From Acidiphilium sp. C61 (GTDB lineage Bacteria; Pseudomonadota; Alphaproteobacteria; Acetobacterales; Acetobacteraceae), in assembly GCF_902712915.1 (NCBI RefSeq), contig NZ_CACTIA010000005.1, positions 434,001 to 498,000 of the forward strand: a stretch of DNA of 64,000 nucleotides, in the 5' to 3' direction. Below the pieces are notes generated by a model. That model searched no databases, was not told where the DNA came from, and saw only the letters and a list, made by a program, of their open reading frames with translations. Position 1 is the stretch's first letter, and every line of letters starts with the position of its first letter. The translations under genes and the position numbers were made by a program. Below, in pieces: positions 39,280 through 49,363 of this stretch.

Positions 39280-39289
39280 CGGCGGGGCC

Positions 39290-40201
39290 TCACGCCTGCA
39301 ACGTGCGCGAGACCGCGCGGATGAGGAAGAAGGCGAGGATGTTGGCAAGCACGATCGCGAACACACCTGCCGCAGAGGCGCTGCCGATCGAAAAATCGTT
39401 GAGCGCGCGGATGAAGATCATGTAGGTCAGGGTCGTCGTCGCATCGCCAGGGCCGCCATTCGTGGTGGTGTAGATGACGGCGAAGGCCGAGAGCATGAAG
39501 ATCGATTCCAGCATCACCACGATCGAGATCGGCCTTCCGAGATGCGGCAGCACAATGTAGCGCAGGCGGGCGAGGCCCTTCGCACCATCCATCCGCGCGG
39601 CTTCGAGCTGGTCGGTATCGAGCGATTGCAGGGCGGTGAGCAGGATGAGGGTGGCAAAGGGAATCCAGCGCCATGAATAGATGATCACGATCGAGAGCAT
39701 CGGATAGACGCTGAACCAGGCTATGGGTTTGAGGCCGATCAGCGTCATCAGCCAGCCGGCGAGGCCGCTGACCGGATCGAGCAGCAGGTTCTTCCAGATC
39801 AGGGCGGCAACCGGCGACATCACGAAAAAGGGCGCGATCGCCATCAGCCGGGCGATGTTGCGGCCGGGGAAGTCGTTGTTCAGCAGCAGGGCGATGAGCG
39901 TGCCGAAGACGATCGAGGCGGCGAGCACGCCGGCGACCAGCACAACGCTGTTCCAGATCGCCGTCCAGGTCGAGGAATCGGTGAAGAGATAAGTGTAATT
40001 GAGGCCGCCATTATAGGCAGCGGGCGGCTCCATCAGATTGTAGTGCTGAAACGAGTAGAGGATCGTCTGCAGCAGCGGCAGGATCGACCAGAGGAGCAGA
40101 AGGATGACCGCGGGCAACAGCAGCGGCAGGGTTCTCACCTGGCGGCGCTGCGTGGCGTCCGATCCGCTCGGCGTTATCGTGGCTGACGTCGACTGGCTCA
40201 T
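39290..40201 (-). CDS. Polyol ABC transporter permease (MalF/SmoF type)
   Basis: 303 aa, six predicted membrane segments after a short cytoplasmic N-terminus. EAA-loop motif LEAARMDGAKGLARLRYIVLP is present around 210-230. The ATG at 40201 gives the expected N-terminus; upstream in-frame residues are GC-rich intergenic sequence. Follows the binding-protein gene by 72 bp, which contains a run of eight G bases. Confidence 0.92.
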   Translation of the reverse strand: MSQSTSATITPSGSDATQRRQVRTLPLLLPAVILLLLWSILPLLQTILYSFQHYNLMEPPAAYNGGLNYTYLFTDSSTWTAIWNSVVLVAGVLAASIVFGTLIALLLNNDFPGRNIARLMAIAPFFVMSPVAALIWKNLLLDPVSGLAGWLMTLIGLKPIAWFSVYPMLSIVIIYSWRWIPFATLILLTALQSLDTDQLEAARMDGAKGLARLRYIVLPHLGRPISIVVMLESIFMLSAFAVIYTTTNGGPGDATTTLTYMIFIRALNDFSIGSASAAGVFAIVLANILAFFLIRAVSRTLQA

Positions 40202-40273
40202 CGCACGCTCCCGCTTTCCGAGGGGGGGGCGTCGCTCCAGTCGACCCGGAGCGACGCCACCCTGTTGCCGCAA

Positions 40274-41584
40274 TCAGTGGTAACCGGCTTCCTTCATCGT
40301 CCGCGCCGTGGCGTTCTGGGCCTGGGCGAGGGCGGCGTCGACCGATTTCTGCCCGGCGAGGGCGGCTGCGAGCTGCTGGCCGACCTCGGTGCCGATCCCC
40401 TCGAATTGCGGGATCGCGACGAACTGCACGCCGGTATAGGGGACTTTCTTGAGCGTCGGATTATTCGGATCGGCGCTCAGGATCGCTTCCTTCACCTTCG
40501 AGGCGAAGGGTGCGGCCTTGATGTAGTCCGGGTTGCTGTACGTCGAAATACGGGTACCGGGCGGAACCTGCACCCAGCCGAATGTATTGCCGACGAGCTT
40601 CAGATAGGCCTTCGACGTGGCCCATTCGAGGAACTTCATGTCGGCTGCCTTGTGACGCGTGGTCTTCGGCATGGCGAGCGCCCAAGCCCAGAGCCAGTGC
40701 GCGCCGTGCGGCGTGACCGCGACCGGAGCGGACGCCATGCCGACTTCATTTGCGACCTTCGAGGTCTTCGGATCCCACAGCGTGCCGGCGGCAACCGTGC
40801 TGTCGATCCACATACCGCATTTGCCCTGGCTGAACAGCGCGAGATTCTCGGTGAAGCCGTTCGAGGTGACGTTCGGCGGACCGTATTTCTTCTCGAGGTT
40901 TACATAGAAATTGGCGGCCTTCTTCCAGGCCGGGCTATCGATCCGCGGCTGCCACTTCATGTTGAACCAGCGGCCGCCGAACGTGTTCACCAGCGTGGTG
41001 AAAAAGGCCATGTTCTCGCCCCAGCCGGGCAGGCCGCGCAGGCACATGCCGTAGATGCCTTTCGAGGGGTCGTTGATCTTGGCGGCGAATTTCGCGATCT
41101 CGGTATAGGTCGGGTGCGCCGGCATGGCGATGCCGGCGGCCTTGAAGAGATCCTTGCGGTAATAGGTGGCCGAGCTTTCGGCATAGAACGGCAGGGCATA
41201 GAGCGTGCCCTTGTAGGACAGGCCCTTACGGACGGTGGGGAACAGGTCCTTCGCGTCGTAGTTTGCGGGCAGGTTCTTCACCGGGGCGAGCCAGCCGGCC
41301 TTGCCCCAGATCGGCACTTCGTAGGAGCCTACGGTAACGATGTCGAAATTGCCGGAATTGGTCGCGATATCGGTGGTGACGCGCTGGCGCAGGGTGTTTT
41401 CCGGCAGCACCACCCAGTTCAGCTTGATGCCGGTTTCCTTGGTGAACTGGGGCGACAGTTTCTGCATTTGCAGCATGTCGGGGTTGTTGACCGTCGCGAT
41501 CGTCAGCGTCGTCGCGTGCGCGGCGGCGATGCCGAGGCAGCCGAGGGCGAGTCCGCCCATCGCAGTCCTGATCTGTCGTTTCAT
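40274..41584 (-). CDS. Polyol-binding periplasmic protein (SmoE type)
   Basis: 436 aa CUT1 extracellular solute-binding protein. Signal peptide MKRQIRTAMGGLALGCLGIAAAHA, then TLTIATVNNPDMLQMQKLSPQF and later YGMCLRGLPGWGENMAFF and GKCGMWIDSTVAAG, typical of mannitol/sorbitol-binding proteins. Captures the polyol in the periplasm. First gene of the leftward polyol operon. ATG at 41584 with GAGAGGG upstream. Confidence 0.9.
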   Translation of the reverse strand: MKRQIRTAMGGLALGCLGIAAAHATTLTIATVNNPDMLQMQKLSPQFTKETGIKLNWVVLPENTLRQRVTTDIATNSGNFDIVTVGSYEVPIWGKAGWLAPVKNLPANYDAKDLFPTVRKGLSYKGTLYALPFYAESSATYYRKDLFKAAGIAMPAHPTYTEIAKFAAKINDPSKGIYGMCLRGLPGWGENMAFFTTLVNTFGGRWFNMKWQPRIDSPAWKKAANFYVNLEKKYGPPNVTSNGFTENLALFSQGKCGMWIDSTVAAGTLWDPKTSKVANEVGMASAPVAVTPHGAHWLWAWALAMPKTTRHKAADMKFLEWATSKAYLKLVGNTFGWVQVPPGTRISTYSNPDYIKAAPFASKVKEAILSADPNNPTLKKVPYTGVQFVAIPQFEGIGTEVGQQLAAALAGQKSVDAALAQAQNATARTMKEAGYH

Positions 41585-41973
41585 GAACGTTTCCCTCTCG
41601 AACAATCCGGTTCATCGACTGAAGCACGGCGCCTCCAAACCGCGCGCCGGAACGTGCGCAGACAAGGCTGCGCGAGGTGAGCCCGTTTCGGGCTGGTTCA
41701 ACCAGGGGAGTTGCCGCCCGCCGTCCCTCGCAGGGGCGGCCGGAGGTCGGGTATCCCCCCTTGCGTTGCGTCCAACAGGCCGGCGCAACTTGTGATTCGC
41801 AGGTAGCTAACTTTCGATTGGAAAGTCAACGACAAAATCATGTCGCGTTGCAACATCAAAAGATAGGAATTTGAAATATAAATTTGGGAAAAATAGCGAA
41901 AAATCTGGCTTGCCGGAGAAAACCCGTCTTTCGTTTCGAAACCTATAGACTTCCGCCCAGGTTGCTGGCATCG
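41585..41973. promoter_or_regulatory. Divergent polyol-operon control region with palindrome at 41810-41826
   Basis: A 389-bp gap between the binding-protein gene and the divergent DeoR-type regulator. It is AT-rich from about 41800 on. ACTTTC-GATTG-GAAAGT (41810-41826) is a perfect 6-bp inverted repeat and a candidate regulator site. The left part (41640-41780) is GC-rich and holds no recognisable gene. Confidence 0.45.
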
Positions 41974-42858
41974 ATGCCGTATGGAACGCTCCGGGGCATC
42001 GGTTTGACGGTCGGCGCAAAGAGCGCGGTGTTGCAGCGACGGTTGCAGATCGCCGACTGGATCCGTCAATACGGGCAGATGCGCGTCGATGAACTCAGCA
42101 CGGCGCTGAAGGTTTCCGAGGTCACAATTCGCGGCGACCTGACCTATCTCGAGGAGCAGGGGCTCATCGTCCGCAGTTTCGGCAAGGCGATCGCGGCGAA
42201 ATCGGCAGCGCCGCGCGACCGGCCGGCCGGCGCGCCGCTGACCAAGGCGCAGTTGGTGCCGATGCTGCGCCGGGCGCAGGCGCTGATCGGGCCGGACCAG
42301 ACGGTGCTGGTCGGGCCAGGACCGCTGGCGACGCAGGTGATCCCGTGGCTTGCCGAAATTCCGGGACTTTCGGTGGTGCTGACCAGCGCCGAGGCGATCC
42401 CGCTCGCGCGTATCTGCCTCGATGCGCGGATCCATCTGCTTGGCGGCGAAATCGCCCCCGACAGCGGCATGATCGAGGGCGCTGGCGCGCTCAGGATGCT
42501 CGACCATTTCGCGCTTGGCTGGTCGATCTTCGAGGCGGATGCGCTTTCGGCCGATGCCGCCCTGCTGCTCGCCGCCAAGCCCGCCGAACGGCTGGCCGAG
42601 GCGGCGATCCGGCGCAGCACGCGCAGCATCGTGCTGATCGGCAACCCTGCGCTCTCGCTCGAACGGCGGACCGCCCAGCTTGGGCTTGCCGGGATTTCCG
42701 ACCTGATCCTGCCCGGGCTGCCGAGCAACCGGCTGCGCGACATCCTGCTCGGCGCCGGGTTCAGGCCGGTGGAGGCAGAGGGCGGCAGCGAAGCGCATTT
42801 CTCCAGCCACCCGGCGCGCCAGCGCGGCGGCGTGCGGGCTTTCGGCGAGGCGTCATGA
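41974..42858 (+). CDS. DeoR-family transcriptional regulator of the polyol operon
   Basis: 294 aa from the ATG at 41974; the true start is uncertain and could be a TTG near 42004. DeoR HTH at about 20-65 (MRVDELSTALKVSEVTIRGD, LTYLEEQGLIVRSFGKA), then a DeoRC sugar-phosphate sensor-like domain that is rather divergent (VLVGPGPLATQVIPWL where DSGTT usually occurs). Divergent from the importer operon and coupled by ATGA to a sugar kinase, so it probably senses a phosphorylated polyol product. Confidence 0.85.
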   Translation: MPYGTLRGIGLTVGAKSAVLQRRLQIADWIRQYGQMRVDELSTALKVSEVTIRGDLTYLEEQGLIVRSFGKAIAAKSAAPRDRPAGAPLTKAQLVPMLRRAQALIGPDQTVLVGPGPLATQVIPWLAEIPGLSVVLTSAEAIPLARICLDARIHLLGGEIAPDSGMIEGAGALRMLDHFALGWSIFEADALSADAALLLAAKPAERLAEAAIRRSTRSIVLIGNPALSLERRTAQLGLAGISDLILPGLPSNRLRDILLGAGFRPVEAEGGSEAHFSSHPARQRGGVRAFGEAS

Positions 42859-43796
42859 CCGGCATGATCGTGACCATGGGTGAAATCCTCGTCGATATTC
42901 TCGCCGAGGAACGCGGCCAGGGCTTCCACGAGCCCGGCCGGCTGCTCGGCCCCTTCCCCGGCGGCGCGCCGGCGACCTTCATCGCCCAGGCGGCACGGCT
43001 CGGCGCCGGCGCGGGCATCATCTCCTGCATCGGCGATGACGATTTCGGCTGGCTCTGCGTCGATCGGCTGCGGCGCGAGGGGGCGGATGTGAGTGCCGTG
43101 CGGATCGAGCCGGACCAGGTGACGGCGAGCGCCTTCGTGCGCTACCGCGAGGATGGCGACCGCGACTTCCTGTTCAACCTCAAGCGCAGCGCCGCCGGGC
43201 GGATCACGATCGACGCGGCGGCGCGGGCGATGCTCGCCCAATGCGCGCATTTCCACATCATGGGCTCGTCGCTGTTCTCGTTTCATATCATCGACGAAAT
43301 GAAAAAGGCGATCGAGCTGGCCAAGGCCAACGGCGCGGTGATTTCGTTCGATCCGAACATCCGCAAGGAAATGCTGACGATCCCGGAAATGCGCGCCGGG
43401 CTCGAATTCATGCTCGGCTATACCGACATATTCCTGCCCTCGGGGCCGGAGATCCTGCTGCCGACCGAGGCGAAATCGGAGCGCGCGGCGGTCGAGGAAT
43501 TGCTCGATCTCGGCGTGCGGATGGTGGTGATCAAGCGCAGCCGCAAGGGGGTCAGCTTCCGCTCGCGCGAGGAGCAGTTCGACCTTCCGGCCTTTCCGGT
43601 GGAGGAGGTCGACCCGACCGGGGCGGGCGATTGTTTCGGCGCCGCCTTCGTCACCTGCCTGTTGCAGGGAATGGGGACGCGGCGCGCGCTCGACTATGCC
43701 CGCGCGGCGGGCGCGCTGGCCGTCAGCCGCAAGGGCGGGATGGAGGGGATCGCCGATCTCGCGACACTCGACGCCTTCATCGCCGATGCCGGCTGA
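42855..43796 (+). CDS. PfkB-family sugar kinase
   Basis: 313 aa ribokinase-like fold. Substrate motif GPFPGGAPATFIAQAARLG (about 33-51) and ATP/catalytic motif DPTGAGDCFGAAF (about 253-265, Asp catalytic). The middle (MGSSLFSFHIIDEMKKAIEL, VISFDPNIRKEML) resembles tagatose/fructose kinases of alphaproteobacterial polyol loci. Likely phosphorylates the ketohexose released by the SDR dehydrogenases. Confidence 0.87.
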   Translation: MTGMIVTMGEILVDILAEERGQGFHEPGRLLGPFPGGAPATFIAQAARLGAGAGIISCIGDDDFGWLCVDRLRREGADVSAVRIEPDQVTASAFVRYREDGDRDFLFNLKRSAAGRITIDAAARAMLAQCAHFHIMGSSLFSFHIIDEMKKAIELAKANGAVISFDPNIRKEMLTIPEMRAGLEFMLGYTDIFLPSGPEILLPTEAKSERAAVEELLDLGVRMVVIKRSRKGVSFRSREEQFDLPAFPVEEVDPTGAGDCFGAAFVTCLLQGMGTRRALDYARAAGALAVSRKGGMEGIADLATLDAFIADAG

Positions 43797-43823
43797 GCCG
43801 TAACCGGGACGAGGAGAACCGCC

Positions 43824-45467
43824 ATGAGCCATGCTGAAATCCCTGTCGTCATCGGCGTCGATGTCGGCACCGGAAGCGCGCGCGCGGGCGTGTTCGGCCT
43901 CGATGGGGCGATGCATGGGAGTGCGACGCGGGCGATCGGCGCCTGGCGGCCGCGGGCGGAGTTCATCCAACAATCGAGCGCGGATATCTGGGCGGCGGTG
44001 AGCGAGTGCGTGCGCCGCGCAATGGCCGAGGCCGGCGGCGGGCTGGTGGTGCGGGGCATCGGGTTCGATGCGACCTGCTCGCTCGTGGTGCTGGATGCGG
44101 CCGGCGCGCCGCTGCCGGTGGAGCCGGACGGCGACCCGGCGCAGGACGTGATCCTGTGGGCGGATCATCGTGCGCGGGCGGAGGCGGAGGAGATCAATGC
44201 GGGCGGGCACGAGGTGCTGCGCTATGTCGGCGGGCGGATCTCGCTGGAGATGGAGACGCCCAAGCTGCTGTGGCTGAAGCGGCACGCCCCGCGAAGCTGG
44301 GCGGCGGCGCGGCATGTTTTCGACCTGCCGGATTTCCTCACCTACAGGGCGACCGGTGCGACCAGCCGCTCGCTCTGCTCGACCGTCTGCAAATGGACCT
44401 ATCTCGGCCATGAGGGGCGCTGGGACGAGGCGTATTTCCGGGCGATCGGGCTTGGCGAACTGGCCGATGAGGGATTCGCGCGGATCGGCACCACGATCCT
44501 GCCGATCGCGACACCGGTGGGCGGCGGGCTCTCGGCCGAAGCGGCAGCGGCGTTCGGGCTGACGCCGGGGATTCCGGTGGGCACCTCGGCGATCGACGCG
44601 CATGCGGGCGGGATCGGGGTGATCGGCGCGGCGCTCGACGGGGTAGCGCCGGATGCGGCCGCACTCGGGCGGCGGGTGGCGCTGATCGGCGGGACGTCGT
44701 CCTGCCACATGGCCGTGGCGCCGGAGCCGCGCTTCGTGCCCGGCGTGTGGGGGCCATATCACGCGGCGATGCTTCCGGGGCTGTGGCTGAACGAGGGCGG
44801 GCAGTCGGCGACCGGGGCGCTGATCGACCATGTGGTGACGACCCATGCCGCCTATCCCGCACTTGCTGCCGCGGCGAAGGCGGAGGGGGCGAGCATCTAC
44901 GAGCGGCTGAACGCGCTGGTCGGGCAAATGGCGGCTGCGGCGGGCTCGACCGCGGCGCTGACCGGGGATTTGCACGTGTTTCCCGATTTTCACGGCAACC
45001 GCTCGCCGCGGGCCGATGCGAGCCTGCTCGGCATGATCTCGGGCCTGAAGCTCGCGGCGGACGAGGCGGATTGCGCGCGCCTCTATCTCGCGACGATCCA
45101 GGCCGTGGCCTATGGCACGCGGCACATCATCGAGACGATGAACGAAAACGGCTACGCGATCGACACGATCATGGCGACCGGCGGCGGGACGAAGAACCCG
45201 CTATTCCTGCGCGAGCACGCGGATGCGACGGGATGCCGGATCGTGCTGCCGGCGGAGCCGGAGGCGGTGCTGCTCGGCAGCGCCATGATCGGCGCCGTGG
45301 CCGGCGGCGCCTATGCCGACCTGCCGGCGGCGATGGCGGCGATGAGCCGGGCCGGGGCGGTGATCGCGCCGGAGGCGGCGAGTGCTGCGTTCCATGCCCG
45401 CAAATATGCCGTGTTCCGGCGGATGCATGACGACCAGATGGCGTATCGGGCGCTGATGCGGGGCTGA
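43824..45467 (+). CDS. FGGY-family pentulose kinase (D-ribulokinase-like)
   Basis: 547 aa. N-terminal [18 protein letters not shown] (about 11-28), [23 protein letters not shown] (about 292) and C-terminal nucleotide motif [12 protein letters not shown] (about 452). The length and FDATCSLV pattern fit the ribulokinase-like (FGGY/YDR109C) subgroup rather than xylulokinase or glycerol kinase. It would phosphorylate a pentulose from pentitols such as ribitol or arabinitol. GAGGAG upstream of the ATG. Confidence 0.87.
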   Translation: MSHAEIPVVIGVDVGTGSARAGVFGLDGAMHGSATRAIGAWRPRAEFIQQSSADIWAAVSECVRRAMAEAGGGLVVRGIGFDATCSLVVLDAAGAPLPVEPDGDPAQDVILWADHRARAEAEEINAGGHEVLRYVGGRISLEMETPKLLWLKRHAPRSWAAARHVFDLPDFLTYRATGATSRSLCSTVCKWTYLGHEGRWDEAYFRAIGLGELADEGFARIGTTILPIATPVGGGLSAEAAAAFGLTPGIPVGTSAIDAHAGGIGVIGAALDGVAPDAAALGRRVALIGGTSSCHMAVAPEPRFVPGVWGPYHAAMLPGLWLNEGGQSATGALIDHVVTTHAAYPALAAAAKAEGASIYERLNALVGQMAAAAGSTAALTGDLHVFPDFHGNRSPRADASLLGMISGLKLAADEADCARLYLATIQAVAYGTRHIIETMNENGYAIDTIMATGGGTKNPLFLREHADATGCRIVLPAEPEAVLLGSAMIGAVAGGAYADLPAAMAAMSRAGAVIAPEAASAAFHARKYAVFRRMHDDQMAYRALMRG

Positions 45468-45515
45468 GCCGGCCGGGACCTGCCGGATCAGCCTTATTGG
45501 TGTATTGTTGTTGCC

Positions 45516-46178
45516 ATGCCGAACTCACTCCTCGCCGTGCGAGTCGCGCGCGGCCATCCCCGCCTCTTTACCGGACTGCTTTGCGGCCTTCTGGCCGCGG
45601 TGGTGCTGCCGGCCACGATCGCACCGACGCTGCGCGCGGTGCTGTGCTGGGATATCGCGGTTGCCGCCTATGTCGTGCTGGCGATGGCGCATTTCAGCCG
45701 CGCCGATCACCGCCGGATCGGGGACGACGCGGTGCGGCAGGAAGAAGGCGAATGGACGATCTTTGGCCTGAGCATCGCCGGCGCGCTGATGAGCTTCACC
45801 GCGATCGTGATCTTCGCCGCGCGCGGCAAGGGAGCGGGCGCGGCGGCGCACACGCCCTATGTCGCGCTGGTGGCGGCGACGCTGGTGGCCTCGTGGCTGA
45901 TGACGCAGATCACCTTCACCTATCGCTACGCGCATGAATATTATGCGGCGACGGCGAGCGGTCCTGCGGGCGGACTCGCCTTTCCGGGCAGCGAGGCGCC
46001 CGACTATCTCGACTTCGTCTATTTCTCGTTCGTGCTGGGGATGACGTTCCAGGTGTCGGACGTGAACATCCTCAGCCGCAAGATGCGCCGGCTCGCGACG
46101 TTGCAGGGCGTGATCGGCTATCTGTTCAACACCGTGGTGCTGGCGCTCGCCATCAACATCGCGGCCGGGCTGTTCTGA
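45516..46178 (+). CDS. DUF1345 membrane protein
   Basis: 220 aa with about five or six hydrophobic segments (LLCGLLAAVVLPATIAPTL, IAGALMSFTAIVIFAA, YVALVAATLVASWLMTQITF). The DUF1345 landmarks TYRYAHEYY and FPGSEAPDYLDFVYFSFVLG are present. Function unknown; inner membrane. Monocistronic, convergent with pyrE with only 6 bp between stops. Confidence 0.85.
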   Translation: MPNSLLAVRVARGHPRLFTGLLCGLLAAVVLPATIAPTLRAVLCWDIAVAAYVVLAMAHFSRADHRRIGDDAVRQEEGEWTIFGLSIAGALMSFTAIVIFAARGKGAGAAAHTPYVALVAATLVASWLMTQITFTYRYAHEYYAATASGPAGGLAFPGSEAPDYLDFVYFSFVLGMTFQVSDVNILSRKMRRLATLQGVIGYLFNTVVLALAINIAAGLF

Positions 46179-46184
46179 TCCGGG

Positions 46185-46913
46185 CTATTTCGCGGCCTTG
46201 TAGGCGGCGGCCTCCTCGGCGCTGGCGACACCGCCATGCTTCGCCGACCAGGCCACCGGGTCTTCCAGAAAGCGGCGCACGCCGGCGAGCGTCGCCTCGG
46301 GGAAATAGTCGCCGCCGCGGCAGGCTTCCAGCACGTCCCACCAGGTGCAGAGATGGTGCAGCGACATGCCCATCTCGGCCAGCGTGTTGAGGCTGCCGGG
46401 GAAGACGCCGTAATAGAATACCACGAAGACATGGTTGCAGATCGCCCCGGCCTCGCGCAGCGCGTTGGCGAAGTGGATTTTTGATCCGCCATCGGTGGTG
46501 AGGTCTTCGACGAGGAGGGTATTCTTGCCCTCCGGCACGTCGCCCTCGATCTGGGCGTTGCGGCCGAAGCCCTTGGGTTTCTTGCGGACATAGGCCATCG
46601 GCAGGCCCATGCGGTCGGCCATCCAGGCGGCGTAGGGGATGCCCGCGGTCTCGCCGCCGGCGACGGCCTCGATCGTCTCGAAGCCGACATGACGATAGAG
46701 CTTCTCGACGCCGAGCTCGCAGATCTTGGCGCGGGCGCGGGGGAAGTAGATGATCTTGCGGCAGTCGATATAGACCGGCGCCTTCCAGCCCGAGGTGAAG
46801 GTATAGGGTTCCTCGGGGCGGAAATTCACCGCCTTGATTTCGAGCAGGATACGGGCCGCGGTGAGCGCGGCGTCACGGTCCCAGTCGGTCGCGTGGCCCA
46901 GGCCAGACGTCAT
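46185..46913 (-). CDS. pyrE: Orotate phosphoribosyltransferase
   Basis: 242 aa. PRPP-binding motif LLVEDLTTDGGSK (about 134-146) and TSGWKAPVYIDCRK (about 41-54). Forms OMP from orotate and PRPP in pyrimidine synthesis. Slightly longer than the enterobacterial enzyme because of a C-terminal tail, as in other alphaproteobacteria. Divergent from icd over 115 bp. Confidence 0.94.
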   Translation of the reverse strand: MTSGLGHATDWDRDAALTAARILLEIKAVNFRPEEPYTFTSGWKAPVYIDCRKIIYFPRARAKICELGVEKLYRHVGFETIEAVAGGETAGIPYAAWMADRMGLPMAYVRKKPKGFGRNAQIEGDVPEGKNTLLVEDLTTDGGSKIHFANALREAGAICNHVFVVFYYGVFPGSLNTLAEMGMSLHHLCTWWDVLEACRGGDYFPEATLAGVRRFLEDPVAWSAKHGGVASAEEAAAYKAAK

Positions 46914-47028
46914 GTCGATCCTCCAAGTCTGGCCGCCGTCCTAGAACACCCCTGCCCTGCCGTCCACCGTCTTGCGGCGGGCGGGGCGCATGGCTAGACC
47001 GTCGCAAACTGCCGCAAGGAGCTTCGGA

Positions 47029-48258
47029 ATGGCCAAGATCAAGGTTAAGAACCCGATCGTGGAGATGGACGGCGACGAGATGACCCGGATCATCTGGGGG
47101 TTCATCAAGGACAAGCTGATCCTGCCCTATCTCGACATCGACCTGAAATATTTCGATCTCGGGATCGAGAACCGCGATGCCACCGACGACAAGGTGACCG
47201 TCGATTCGGCGCTGGCGACACGGGAATACGGCGTCGCGGTCAAGTGCGCCACGATCACGCCGGACGAGGCGCGGGTCAAGGAATTCAACCTCAAGCAGAT
47301 GTGGCGCAGCCCGAACGGGACGATCCGCAACATCCTCGACGGCACGATCTTCCGCGAGCCGATCATCTGCGCCAACGTGCCGCGCCTGGTGCCGCACTGG
47401 TCGCAGCCGATCGTGATCGGCCGCCATGCCTATGGCGACATCTACCGCGCCGCCGAAACCAAGATCCCCGGCCCGGGCAAGGTGCAGCTCTCCTATATCC
47501 CGGCCGATGGCAGCAAGCCGCTGATCCTTGACGTGCACGACTTCAAGGGCCCCGGCGTCGCGCTCGGCATCCATAACACCAAGGCCTCGATCGAGGGCTT
47601 CGCCAGGGCGAGCTTCAATTACGGGCTGGCGCGGAACTATCCGGTCTATCTCTCGACCAAGAACACCATCCTCAAGGCCTATGACGGCATGTTCAAGGAC
47701 GTGTTCCAGGATATCTTCGATGCCGAGTTCAAGGCTGAGTTCGACAAGCGCGGCCTGACCTACGAGCACCGGCTGATCGACGACATGGTCGCCTCGGCGC
47801 TGAAGTGGAACGGCGGCTATATCTGGGCCTGCAAGAATTATGACGGCGATGTGGAGAGCGACATCGTCGCGCAGGGCTTCGGCAGCCTCGGGCTGATGAC
47901 CTCGGTGCTGATGAGCCCGGATGGCAAGACGGTGGAGAGCGAGGCAGCGCACGGCACCGTGACCCGCCACTATCGCGAGCACCAGAAGGGCCGCCCGACC
48001 TCGACCAACCCGATCGCCTCGATCTTCGCCTGGACCCGCGGCCTCGCCTATCGCGGCAAGTTCGACGAGACCCCCGAGGTAACCGAATTCGCCGAGACGC
48101 TGGAGCGCGTCTGCGTCGAGACGGTGGAAAGCGGGTGCATGACCAAGGACCTCGCGCTGCTGATCTCGAAGGAGCAGCCCTGGATGACCACGCAGGACTT
48201 CCTCGCCAAGCTCGACGAGAACCTGCAGGCGGCGATGGCGAAGCGCCAGGCCGCATGA
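47029..48258 (+). CDS. icd: NADP-dependent isocitrate dehydrogenase (dimeric, eukaryote-like type)
   Basis: 409 aa. Starts [20 protein letters not shown], with [24 protein letters not shown] (two pieces near 93-116) and [19 protein letters not shown] (about 304-322), the metal/isocitrate and NADP sites of type II enzymes. TCA-cycle oxidation of isocitrate to 2-oxoglutarate. AAGGAG site nine bases before the ATG. Single gene followed by a strong hairpin. Confidence 0.96.
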   Translation: MAKIKVKNPIVEMDGDEMTRIIWGFIKDKLILPYLDIDLKYFDLGIENRDATDDKVTVDSALATREYGVAVKCATITPDEARVKEFNLKQMWRSPNGTIRNILDGTIFREPIICANVPRLVPHWSQPIVIGRHAYGDIYRAAETKIPGPGKVQLSYIPADGSKPLILDVHDFKGPGVALGIHNTKASIEGFARASFNYGLARNYPVYLSTKNTILKAYDGMFKDVFQDIFDAEFKAEFDKRGLTYEHRLIDDMVASALKWNGGYIWACKNYDGDVESDIVAQGFGSLGLMTSVLMSPDGKTVESEAAHGTVTRHYREHQKGRPTSTNPIASIFAWTRGLAYRGKFDETPEVTEFAETLERVCVETVESGCMTKDLALLISKEQPWMTTQDFLAKLDENLQAAMAKRQAA

Positions 48259-48264
48259 TGGTGG

Positions 48265-48296
48265 GGCCCTGCGATCCATCCCCGGATTGCAGGGCC
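48265..48296 (+). terminator. Probable terminator hairpin after icd
   Basis: GGCCCTGC (48265-48272) and GCAGGGCC (48289-48296) enclose ATCC/GGAT, giving a near-continuous 12-bp stem with a six-base loop. No T-run follows directly, so it may act by pausing or as an mRNA-end stabiliser. Confidence 0.55.
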
Positions 48297-48343
48297 GAAC
48301 ACCAGGCAGCATTATTGACTGAAGGACGGGCTGCCTTCCCTAT

Positions 48344-49357
48344 ATGGGAATGATGGAAAGCATCCCGTTCTCGGTTCTCGATCTCGCCCCCGTGCCGGAT
48401 GGCGCGACACCGGGCGACGCACTCCGCAACAGCATCGACCTCGCCCGCCACGCCGAAGCCCTCGGCTTCAACCGCTACTGGCTGGCCGAACACCACAACA
48501 TGCCCGGAATCGCGAGTGCCGCCACATCGGTGGTGATCGCGCATGTGGCGCAGGCGACGACGCGGATTCGCGTCGGTTCAGGCGGGGTGATGCTGCCCAA
48601 CCACGCGCCGTTGGTCATCGCCGAGCAATTCGGCACGCTGGCCGCGCTGCATCCGGGGCGGATCGATCTCGGACTCGGCCGCGCGCCCGGCACCGATCCG
48701 CGCACCGCCCACGCGCTGCGGCGGAACATGGAGGGGACCGAGGCGCGCTTCATCGAGGATGTGATCGAGCTGCAATCCTATTTCCAGCCGGCGGAGCCGG
48801 CGCAGGCGGTGCGCGCGGTGCCCGGCGCGGGGCTCGGCGTGCCGGTCTGGCTACTCGGATCGAGCACGTTCTCGGCCGATCTCGCCGCAGCTCTCGGCCT
48901 GCCTTTCGCCTTTGCCGCGCATTTCGCGCCCGACCTGCTGGGGACGGCGCTGATGCGCTATCGCAGCCGATTCCAGCCTTCGGCACAACTGCCCAAGCCG
49001 CATGCGATGGTCTGCTTAACCGTGTGCGCCGCACCGGATGACGCGGAGGCAGCGTTCCTGTTCACCTCGCAGCAGCGCGCCTTCGTCAATCTGCGGCGCA
49101 GCCAGCCCGGGCTGCTGCCGCGCCCCGCCCCGCTCGACGGGGTCTGGAGCGAGCGCGAGCGCGCCGGGGTGGAGCATGCGCTGGCCTATGCGATGGTCGG
49201 AGGCCCTGCGCGGGTCGCAGCAGGGCTCGCCGGCTTCATGGCGGAATTCCGCCCCGACGAGCTGATGATCGCCTGCCAGATCCACGACCACGCGTTGCGG
49301 CGGCGCAGCTACGAGATCGTGCGCGAGCTGCGCGGCGGCCTGAGCAAGGCCGCCTGA
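48344..49357 (+). CDS. LLM-class flavin-dependent oxidoreductase
   Basis: 337 aa luciferase-like monooxygenase of the MsnO8/YhbW-like subgroup: [59 protein letters not shown]. Uses reduced FMN; substrate unknown. The start is uncertain among ATGs at 48344, 48350 and 48353. Its 3' end meets the convergent nodT-like gene with 6 bp between them. Confidence 0.9.
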   Translation: MGMMESIPFSVLDLAPVPDGATPGDALRNSIDLARHAEALGFNRYWLAEHHNMPGIASAATSVVIAHVAQATTRIRVGSGGVMLPNHAPLVIAEQFGTLAALHPGRIDLGLGRAPGTDPRTAHALRRNMEGTEARFIEDVIELQSYFQPAEPAQAVRAVPGAGLGVPVWLLGSSTFSADLAAALGLPFAFAAHFAPDLLGTALMRYRSRFQPSAQLPKPHAMVCLTVCAAPDDAEAAFLFTSQQRAFVNLRRSQPGLLPRPAPLDGVWSERERAGVEHALAYAMVGGPARVAAGLAGFMAEFRPDELMIACQIHDHALRRRSYEIVRELRGGLSKAA

Positions 49358-49363
49358 GTCGTC

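Noticed and set aside
42144..45125. Very long open frame on the minus strand (993 codons)
   Set aside because: It is antisense to the DeoR, PfkB and FGGY genes, all with clear motifs; its Arg/Pro/His-rich composition is typical of shadow frames in GC-rich DNA.
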